A program made the position numbers and the translations under genes. Of a stretch of 64,000 nucleotides of DNA, positions 58,189 to 64,000 are shown in pieces. The notes beneath the pieces were generated by a model that saw only the letters and a list, made by a program, of their open reading frames with translations, searched no databases and was not told the origin of the DNA. Source of the stretch: Lapidilactobacillus dextrinicus DSM 20335 (GTDB lineage: Bacteria > Bacillota > Bacilli > Lactobacillales > Lactobacillaceae); NCBI RefSeq assembly GCF_001436095.1, contig NZ_AYYK01000008.1, positions 62,295 to 126,294 on the forward strand. Direction: 5' to 3'. Each line of letters opens with the position of its first letter. The first letter of the stretch is position 1.

Positions 58189-58288
58189 ATTTTTTACAGT
58201 AAAACTTTAATATTAAGATTGTTAACTGGACTAAGTTGTTTAATAATTGAATTAATGAAGCGGTTTTATTTTGAGAGGAGTGTCATTC

Positions 58289-59257
58289 TTGGAACCTTTA
58301 TTTCTAGATCCATATTTTCAAGAAAAAATTTGGGGCGGACGCAAGTTAGCAACTGATTGGGGTTATCAAATTCCTGATGGTGACATTGGTGAGTGTTGGG
58401 CAATTTCTGCTCATCCTCATGGTCCCAGTACTGTTAAAAATGGTCCCTATAAAGGATTGAATGTTGCTGAACTTTGGGAACAACATCGTGAACTTTTCGG
58501 TAATGCTAAAGGCGATGTTTTTCCATTATTGACTAAAATTTTGGATGCTGAAGATAGTTTATCTGTTCAAGTTCATCCTGATGATGCTTATGCAGAAGAA
58601 CATGAACATGAATTAGGTAAGACTGAATGCTGGTATGTTTTAAGTGCGGAGCCAGATTCTTATTTAATCTATGGTCATCATGCTCAAACTCGCGAACAAT
58701 TAAAAGAAATGATTGATAACGGTGACTGGAAAGATTTATTACGTCATTATCCAGTTAAAAAAGGTGACTTCGTTTATGTTCCTAGTGGTACGATCCACGC
58801 TTTAAATAAGGGCATTGTCGTTTTAGAAACACAACAAAGTAGTGATACGACTTATCGTCTATATGATTACGACCGTGTTGATGCAAAAACTGGTCAAAAG
58901 CGTGATTTACATTTACAACAATCAATTGACGTTACCACCGTACCCCATGTTGATCCTAAATTGAATATCACTGAAAAAGATTACGGCGATTCTTATGTTA
59001 AAACATTCGTTACAGCGCCGTTATCACCATTCTTTAGTGTTTATGAATGGCGCGTAAACGGTGAACTTGATTTACAACGTGAAGCTGCACCATATACGTT
59101 AGTTTCAGTTGTTGATGGTAAAGGCTCAATAACTTGTGACGGCCAAACTTTCAACCTTGCTAAGGGCGATCATTTTATCTTGCCATTTGCCATTAAATCA
59201 TGGCAATTAAAAGGCAATATGCAAATTATTGCCAGTGAAGCTGGTCTAACAGACTAA
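58289..59257 (+). CDS. manA: Mannose-6-phosphate isomerase, class I
   Basis: ManA interconverts mannose-6-P and fructose-6-P. The 322-aa cupin enzyme has PYFQEKIWGGRKL at the start, zinc ligands in QVHPDD and ECWYVL, and FVYVPSGTIHAL. This is the short Firmicute type. The start is TTG 58289 with AGAGGAG 8 nt upstream; an earlier in-frame TTG at 58271 overlaps that site. It probably shares the sugar operon with the GH1 gene. Confidence 0.93.
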   Translation: MEPLFLDPYFQEKIWGGRKLATDWGYQIPDGDIGECWAISAHPHGPSTVKNGPYKGLNVAELWEQHRELFGNAKGDVFPLLTKILDAEDSLSVQVHPDDAYAEEHEHELGKTECWYVLSAEPDSYLIYGHHAQTREQLKEMIDNGDWKDLLRHYPVKKGDFVYVPSGTIHALNKGIVVLETQQSSDTTYRLYDYDRVDAKTGQKRDLHLQQSIDVTTVPHVDPKLNITEKDYGDSYVKTFVTAPLSPFFSVYEWRVNGELDLQREAAPYTLVSVVDGKGSITCDGQTFNLAKGDHFILPFAIKSWQLKGNMQIIASEAGLTD

Positions 59258-59258
59258 G

Positions 59259-59294
59259 AAAAAGAGATTAAGATAATGTCTTAATCTCTTTTTT
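59259..59294 (+). terminator. Terminator after manA
   Basis: AAAAAGAGATTAAGA (59259-59273) pairs with TCTTAATCTCTTTTT (59279-59293). Confidence 0.92.
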
Positions 59295-59310
59295 GTTGAC
59301 AGTAGTGATG

Positions 59311-60072
59311 TTAGTTTTGGGTAAACTGAACAATGCTATCGTGTAAAATTTGTGTCGCGCCATTACCGGCCTGCTGATCATAATAATTTGTAAAACGCTG
59401 ATCGGCTAAATATAATTCAACTAAGCCGCGGTGAGCTTCGGCTGAATAGGTTGGCCAGGTATAACTCAACCAATGACGATGGAGTTGATAAATTTTCTGG
59501 GCTTGTTCAGTTGTAACGTTATGCTGCGTAGTTGCTTGTTTAAGCAAACTAATTAAATTATTTTCAGTTACCTGCATGTCATGAAATTGTGCTGCGGTTA
59601 AATTGGCGTATTGTTGATTGGTCTGGTCGATTTCTTCTTTACTATATTTTGTACGAATTTCTGCACCAAATTGGGCTTCGTTATCCGCTATTTTTTGTTG
59701 TTTAAAAATTTCGAATTGTTCTTGATCGGTCATTTTGTCTACTCCTTGATTGATTGCTAGTTGCTGTTGAACAGCCTTTATGGTTAAGGCTAGTTCGTTT
59801 TGTTGTTGCTCTAGTTTTGCTAATTGTTGTTTTAAATCGTTATCACGCTCTGTAGGGGGCTTTTTAAGCAGCTGCTTAATTTCTTCTAATGTAAATGATA
59901 GTGAGCGATATGTCATAATTTCGTGTAATCGCTGGACTTGTTTGCGATCATAAAGACGATAATTTGCATCGTTAGTAGTAGCAGGTTTAAGTAAATTAAT
60001 TTGGTCATAATAACGTAGTGTTCGTGTACTGATACCGACTAATTCAGCTAACGCTTTAATTGTATAAGCCAT
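59311..60072 (-). CDS. MerR-family regulator with TipAS-like domain
   Basis: A 253-aa activator. The N-terminal MerR helix-turn-helix reads YTIKALAELVGISTRTLRYYDQ, followed by a dimerising coiled coil (about 75-115) and a C-terminal TipAS-type domain (about 130-253) that in relatives binds peptide antibiotics. ATG 60072 has AAAGGAG 8 nt upstream; the ATG at 60099 lies in the promoter. The gene has a classic MerR promoter with 19-base spacer, so it is probably autoregulated. Confidence 0.9.
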   Translation of the reverse strand: MAYTIKALAELVGISTRTLRYYDQINLLKPATTNDANYRLYDRKQVQRLHEIMTYRSLSFTLEEIKQLLKKPPTERDNDLKQQLAKLEQQQNELALTIKAVQQQLAINQGVDKMTDQEQFEIFKQQKIADNEAQFGAEIRTKYSKEEIDQTNQQYANLTAAQFHDMQVTENNLISLLKQATTQHNVTTEQAQKIYQLHRHWLSYTWPTYSAEAHRGLVELYLADQRFTNYYDQQAGNGATQILHDSIVQFTQN

Positions 60073-60094
60073 CTTGTCAGCTCCTTTCATAAAT

Positions 60095-60125
60095 AGCATA
60101 GTGGTTAACGTAACGTAAAGGTCAA
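60095..60125 (-). promoter_or_regulatory. MerR-type promoter with 19-bp spacer
   Basis: On the minus strand TTGACC (plus 60120-60125), a 19-base spacer with a partial dyad around TTACGTTACGTTAA, and TATGCT (60095-60100). A 19-base spacer is the mark of promoters twisted open by MerR activators. Confidence 0.7.
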
Positions 60126-60157
60126 GGATAATTTATTAATAAATATTAGCACGAAAA

Positions 60158-60203
60158 ATAAAAACATCGTTTCAACTGTTAATTAACAGTGAAGCGATGT
60201 TTT
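60158..60203. terminator. Terminator between pgmB and the MerR gene
   Basis: AAAAACATCG-TTTCA-ACTGTTAA pairs with TTAACAGT-GAA-GCGATGTTTTT; flanking A and T runs. It ends the pgmB transcript on the minus strand. Confidence 0.88.
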
Positions 60204-60215
60204 TTTGACAACTGA

Positions 60216-60890
60216 TTACCAGTTTAAATGGGACCGAACTTTAGCTAATGTAACATCAGCCGTACTAGGGAAATTAATTTTAGCTTCATGAAGTAAACCT
60301 TTATCACCAATACCAACAGAAATTTCATCAGCGGCATTGATACTTGCAATACCAGCGGCAGAATCTTCAAGACCGATTACAGTCGTTGGATCAGCATTAA
60401 GAATTTTAGCAGCTTCAGCAAAAATATCAGGTGCTGGTTTGCCTTCTTTTACTTTACTTGGGTCAACAACACCAACAAAGTAATCAGAGATTGCTAATTT
60501 TTCTAAGATGAAAGGCGCATTTTTTGAAGCAGAAGCAATACTCATACTTAAATGATTAGCTTTCAATTCATCTAAAAACTTACGCATACCAGGTAAAACA
60601 TCATCTGGCGTTAAGGTGCCAATTAATTCTTGATAGTGGTCGTTTTTACGCTTTGCTAGCGCTTCTTTTTGTTCTTCAGTGTAATTGTCTGCAACACCTG
60701 CAGAATTCAAGATAAGCATTAAACTGCTCATTCTATCGATACCCTTAATTCCTGATTCTAATTCTGGTGTCCAAGGAATTTTCAATTCTTCAGCAATTTG
60801 TTGCCATGCCTGCGAATGGAATTTGGCTGTATCTGCTAAAACACCGTCCAAATCAAATGCAAATCCTTTAATGTCGTCAAAATGTTTCAT
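60216..60890 (-). CDS. pgmB: Beta-phosphoglucomutase
   Basis: PgmB turns beta-glucose-1-phosphate, made by inverting disaccharide phosphorylases, into glucose-6-phosphate. The 224-aa HAD protein has catalytic D13 and D15 in FDLDGVLAD, SIASASKNAP, and the late GLEDSAAGIASI. Its ATG follows the stop of the GH65 gene with no gap (TAAATG), with GAGAGG inside the upstream gene, so the two are coupled. Confidence 0.96.
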   Translation of the reverse strand: MKHFDDIKGFAFDLDGVLADTAKFHSQAWQQIAEELKIPWTPELESGIKGIDRMSSLMLILNSAGVADNYTEEQKEALAKRKNDHYQELIGTLTPDDVLPGMRKFLDELKANHLSMSIASASKNAPFILEKLAISDYFVGVVDPSKVKEGKPAPDIFAEAAKILNADPTTVIGLEDSAAGIASINAADEISVGIGDKGLLHEAKINFPSTADVTLAKVRSHLNW

Positions 60891-63233
60891 TTATTTATTC
60901 CTCTCCGCCAACTCAACTGTTTGTGATTGACCTTGTTTTAATTTAATCTCGTTTCCCTGAATATTTATTTTTGTATCTTGATCCGCTTTAATGATAACGC
61001 TTTTACGAGTTAAATTAAAGTTAAAAAGCACACCACGAAAATGTTGAGTAAAACATAAACGTTGCCAAGACTTTGGAAGTTGAGGATTAATCGTGATTTG
61101 ATTACCACGTAAATCAACGCCAGCAAAGTTTGTTTGAATGGTAGCTAAGGTCTCGCCCATAACCCCGATATGAATTCCCTCGGCAGTAGTGCCACCTTGA
61201 ATGTCGTCATAATCGGATTTAATAGCTGTTTCTAAAAATTCAGTTGCCCTTTGATTATCACCAAGAATTACATCAATTCCAGAAAAAACAGGACGAGATG
61301 TTGTAGATCCGTGAACCGTTCGTGCTAAGTAGTAGTCGCGATTAGCAGTTAACCAATTTGAGGGTAGTTGATAACCAAGTTGATTAATTAAATTTTTGGT
61401 CGCCTTGACACCGAGGTTATAAATTAACATTAGGAAATCAGCTTGTTTATTAGCCTGATAGTCGTTTGAGCTTTTACCTTCAGCCTTCAATAAGCGATCA
61501 ATTCGATGGATATCACCGTATTTTTTGATATATGCGGCGAAATCTATTTCTTTCAAATCAAAGTAACCAGCGTATTGCTCCACAACACCTTGTTGATTTA
61601 CATATAAGGCGAGATTATTTGCGACATTGTAGGCCTTTTGAAGTAGGGCGGCATCAAATTGAGTTTTTGTTGCTATTTCATTAAAGTTAACCTGTGGGTT
61701 ATTCTTTAGGCTTAATAGCCAGTTTAAGGACCAGGTTAGCATAATATTAGTATATGCATTATCACGAATACCAGCAGTGTTAGCGTTTGGATAAGCTTCG
61801 TGAAATTCATCGGGACCCATTATACCGGTTAAATGATATTTACCATCTTCTAGATGAACTTTGTTAAGCCAGAATTTAGAAGTCTCCATTAACACATTTA
61901 GTCCACCGTTATTCAGCAAACGATAATCATTAGTTAAGTGTGTGTAAATCCATAGATTATAAATAATTGCTAGGGAAACGTGACGTTGTAATCGTGAATT
62001 ATCAGGAATCCAAGAATTATCAACGGGGTTTAAGTGAATTATTTGAGCTTGTTCGTCACCATACATACCTGATTGCCAAGGGTACATCGCACCAGCTTCG
62101 TTTTCTAAAGCAGCATTATTCTTAGCAGCTGTCAGACGCTTAAGGCGATACTGTAAGATGTCATAAGCGGTTTCTGGTTCATTTGCGGTGTAATAAGGAA
62201 TAACGAATAATTCATCCCAAAAAATATGACCGCGGTAACCTTCACCGGTTAACGCTCGGGAGCCAACTGAGGCATCAAGATATTGATTGGCATTATGTTG
62301 GGCTGCTTGATGAAGATGAAAAATATTTAAACGAATTAACTTTTGCAAATCCTTAGTGGTACTTTTAACTTGAATATCATTAGTAGACCAAATTTTTTGC
62401 CAATAACTTTGACTTGTATTCAGAATCTTATTATAGTTTGCGCGATTTAATGATTGGAGTACGGTTGCAATTGGGTTATTATTCTCATAGCTAGTTGCTA
62501 CGGCCATTACTCGATCCATAATTAAGGGTTCACCGGGAATCATTGCAGCTGTAATCGTATCGACAACTTTTTGATGTTGATAATTAGTTTGGGTCGAAAA
62601 ATGATTGGAGTGCAATGTTGCACCAACAACTAAATCGATTTTTGAAGTTAATGTTCGGGCATGCAAATAATGATTATTTGTTTCAATTACTTGAAATTCT
62701 TGAGAATTAAAGTCACGATATCGTTTGACGTTTTGATTAGTGATCGTACCGTCGATAATTGCTGATGCCTTAAGAGAGGCGTGAAAATCTGTTATTACTT
62801 CAATATGTTCTACAAATTGATGATAATGAATAGGATCCACAGCTTTTGTTGTAGTTACCTGTACATTACCTTGAACGAGTTGGAAGATGCATTTCTCAGT
62901 TAAAGTGCCATCTTTCATATTTAAGATAGAATCACGAATTATGGGATTGAAGTCGATCTTTTGATCATCAATTTCTAGTTCAAGTAATTGGGGATTAGGT
63001 AAGTTTACTAGGTCTTCATTGATAATGTTCTTCCCGGCCAGTGGTGTTGTTGTTTGATTAAAAACGCCTGCAACGTATAATCCGGGATAATGATTTTCAT
63101 TGAATGTTGACATAATTGGTGCTCCACGCCATCCTAAATAACCATTACCTAGAGTTAACAATGATTCTTGACCGTAAGATTCAGCATCACTGGATTGAGT
63201 ATTTTTATATTCGATTTGCCAATCGTTGGTCAT
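60891..63233 (-). CDS. GH65 disaccharide phosphorylase (trehalose-6-phosphate or maltose phosphorylase)
   Basis: A 780-aa GH65 enzyme that splits an alpha-linked disaccharide with phosphate to give beta-glucose-1-phosphate for PgmB. It has the beta-sandwich N-domain (LLTLGNGYLGWRGAP) and an (alpha/alpha)6 barrel with the catalytic acid E476 in MGPDEFHE. Maltose phosphorylases and trehalose-6-phosphate phosphorylases are very alike. The adjacent trehalose/beta-glucoside-type PTS would deliver a phosphorylated sugar, which favours trehalose-6-phosphate as substrate, as in Lactococcus; this is inference. AGGAGG ribosome binding site. Confidence 0.88.
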   Translation of the reverse strand: MTNDWQIEYKNTQSSDAESYGQESLLTLGNGYLGWRGAPIMSTFNENHYPGLYVAGVFNQTTTPLAGKNIINEDLVNLPNPQLLELEIDDQKIDFNPIIRDSILNMKDGTLTEKCIFQLVQGNVQVTTTKAVDPIHYHQFVEHIEVITDFHASLKASAIIDGTITNQNVKRYRDFNSQEFQVIETNNHYLHARTLTSKIDLVVGATLHSNHFSTQTNYQHQKVVDTITAAMIPGEPLIMDRVMAVATSYENNNPIATVLQSLNRANYNKILNTSQSYWQKIWSTNDIQVKSTTKDLQKLIRLNIFHLHQAAQHNANQYLDASVGSRALTGEGYRGHIFWDELFVIPYYTANEPETAYDILQYRLKRLTAAKNNAALENEAGAMYPWQSGMYGDEQAQIIHLNPVDNSWIPDNSRLQRHVSLAIIYNLWIYTHLTNDYRLLNNGGLNVLMETSKFWLNKVHLEDGKYHLTGIMGPDEFHEAYPNANTAGIRDNAYTNIMLTWSLNWLLSLKNNPQVNFNEIATKTQFDAALLQKAYNVANNLALYVNQQGVVEQYAGYFDLKEIDFAAYIKKYGDIHRIDRLLKAEGKSSNDYQANKQADFLMLIYNLGVKATKNLINQLGYQLPSNWLTANRDYYLARTVHGSTTSRPVFSGIDVILGDNQRATEFLETAIKSDYDDIQGGTTAEGIHIGVMGETLATIQTNFAGVDLRGNQITINPQLPKSWQRLCFTQHFRGVLFNFNLTRKSVIIKADQDTKINIQGNEIKLKQGQSQTVELAERNK

Positions 63234-63288
63234 TTTTTAGCCTCCTAATAATTGCGTATTAAAGAAACATAATTTCAAGCATAAGCAG

Positions 63289-63327
63289 GAAAATCTGAAT
63301 GATTAAAAAAGCGTCATTCAGATTTTC
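63289..63327 (-). other. Perfect 14-bp hairpin between the PTS and GH65 genes
   Basis: GAAAATCTGAATGA (63289-63302) pairs perfectly with its complement (63314-63327), 11-base loop. There is no clear T run on the minus strand, so it may stabilise or process the mRNA or give partial termination. Confidence 0.6.
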
Positions 63328-63379
63328 TAAATTATACGAATGAAATTTTAATTTGTAGAGAATTTAAAATATTAATAAA

Positions 63380-64000
63380 TTAACCGTTGACGGCTTCCTT
63401 AAAAACATTTTTCTTTTGTGCATCTCTTGCCTTGTCGACATCGGCATCAGTGAAGCCCCAAAGATAGACACAAGTAAAGGAAATGATTAGGGTAATGGCA
63501 CTGGCAATAACGAAAGCCCAAATGTTGTTGGGATTTGTCTTGGAGAAGAATGAAGGGAAACCGATTAAAGAACCGGTAAAACCGAACATATCTATTTTCA
63601 TTAATCCGGCCACTAAACCACCAATAGCACCACCAATATTAGACATCCAGAAGACGCGACCATATTTCAAGTTAATACCATACATAGCAGGCTCTGTAAC
63701 ACCTGCAAAACCTGATAAGGCACCGGCTAATGCTAACCCTTTAATATTGGCACGTTTTGATTTGGCCCAGACTGCCAATGCGCCAGCACCTTGGGCGATC
63801 ATTGTAAAGTTGACTAAAGCGTTTAAGACAGAATGACCAGTTGATGCGATATCGTTAGAAATTAGTGGTACAACCATCCAATGTAATCCAAAGATAACTA
63901 AACATTGATATAAACCACCAATAATGAATCCAGCAACGGCCTCGTTAGTAGTAACTAAGAAATTAATAATTGTTGCTAATCCGGCAGAAACTAATGAAAT
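63380..64000 (-). CDS. PTS sugar transporter EIIBC(A), trehalose/beta-glucoside type, partial
   Basis: The frame is open from 63380 to the window edge, so the N-terminal part is missing. About 206 residues are visible and belong to the EIIC domain: FGLHWMVVPLISNDIA, ALAGALSGFAGVTEPAMYGINLKYGR with the conserved GxTEP, and several membrane helices. An internal Met at 63877 is not the start, since the frame continues with NEAVAGFIIGGLYQCLVIF. The protein ends DAQKKNVFKEAVNG without an EIIA domain. It lies upstream of the GH65-pgmB pair, so trehalose or maltose uptake is likely. Confidence 0.88.
   Translation of the reverse strand: MSLVSAGLATIINFLVTTNEAVAGFIIGGLYQCLVIFGLHWMVVPLISNDIASTGHSVLNALVNFTMIAQGAGALAVWAKSKRANIKGLALAGALSGFAGVTEPAMYGINLKYGRVFWMSNIGGAIGGLVAGLMKIDMFGFTGSLIGFPSFFSKTNPNNIWAFVIASAITLIISFTCVYLWGFTDADVDKARDAQKKNVFKEAVNG

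Overview
The window is a chromosome segment from a low-GC Gram-positive bacterium, most likely a member of the Lactobacillaceae. The evidence is the AT-rich sequence with strong AGGAGG-type ribosome binding sites, the Bacillus-type origin order (rpmH-rnpA-yidC-jag-mnmE-mnmG on one side; dnaA-dnaN-yaaA-recF-gyrB-gyrA-rpsF-ssb-rpsR-gdpP-rplI-dnaB-purA on the other), and typical lactobacillar accessory genes (Apf-like LysM protein, GRP-type sugar uptake protein, PTS plus GH1 and GH65 enzymes). I cannot fix the genus from sequence alone. No rRNA, tRNA, CRISPR array or intact transposase gene was seen.

Layout. 1-930: end of an amino-acid ABC transporter operon. 968-6137: a minus-strand operon with an HNH nuclease-like gene, sbcD and sbcC. 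6253-9004: small unknown genes and a ClC chloride transporter. 9145-14907: the left arm of the origin region. 14908-16925: a two-part oriC flanking dnaA, with DnaA boxes on both sides of dnaA and an unwinding element (DnaA-trios plus AT tract) before dnaN. 16926-31378: the right arm. 31379-34140: a chromosome-organisation zone with two parS sites, Noc-type sites and two frameshifted genes. 34234-40401: amino-acid permease, Gfo/Idh oxidoreductase, zinc alcohol dehydrogenase, and an OppA-type lipoprotein preceded by a cysteine-rich leader peptide and terminator. 40454-46149: FMN reductase, hemolysin III-like protein, a conserved barrel-like protein, and a P-type metal ATPase / HMA / Dps-like group with FNR-type boxes. 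46416-52268: MFS transporter, efp, signal peptidase, prs, sugar uptake protein and an Apf-like LysM protein. 52686-54335: gatD with a polynucleotide-kinase-like gene. 54588-64000: carbohydrate genes (cellobiose-type PTS and GH1, manA, a TipA-like MerR regulator, pgmB, GH65 phosphorylase, trehalose/beta-glucoside-type PTS).

How it works together. Genes diverge from oriC, so most are co-directional with replication. Five copies of a palindrome matching the Noc-binding sequence (TATTTCCNNGGAAATA) and two parS-like sites lie within about 28 kb of the origin, although noc, parA and parB are not in the window; their usual place after mnmG is taken by the ClC gene. The sugar genes form two disaccharide modules: PTS plus 6-phospho-beta-glucosidase, and PTS plus phosphorylase plus beta-phosphoglucomutase.

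The most novel candidates are: (i) the leader at 38465-38698, a consensus promoter, a 38-residue ORF with the run HCCCNC, a terminator and a plausible antiterminator, which looks like cysteine-responsive attenuation of a peptide-binding protein; (ii) two FNR-type boxes each centred 41.5 bp upstream of the predicted start of the metal ATPase and HMA/Dps transcripts; and (iii) the mixed Noc-site and parS cluster around 29.9-34.1 kb. Several genes use TTG starts (dnaA, efp, the MFS gene, manA, the cellobiose-type EIIC gene), and a number of starts were moved downstream here because the first in-frame start overlaps or precedes the ribosome binding site.
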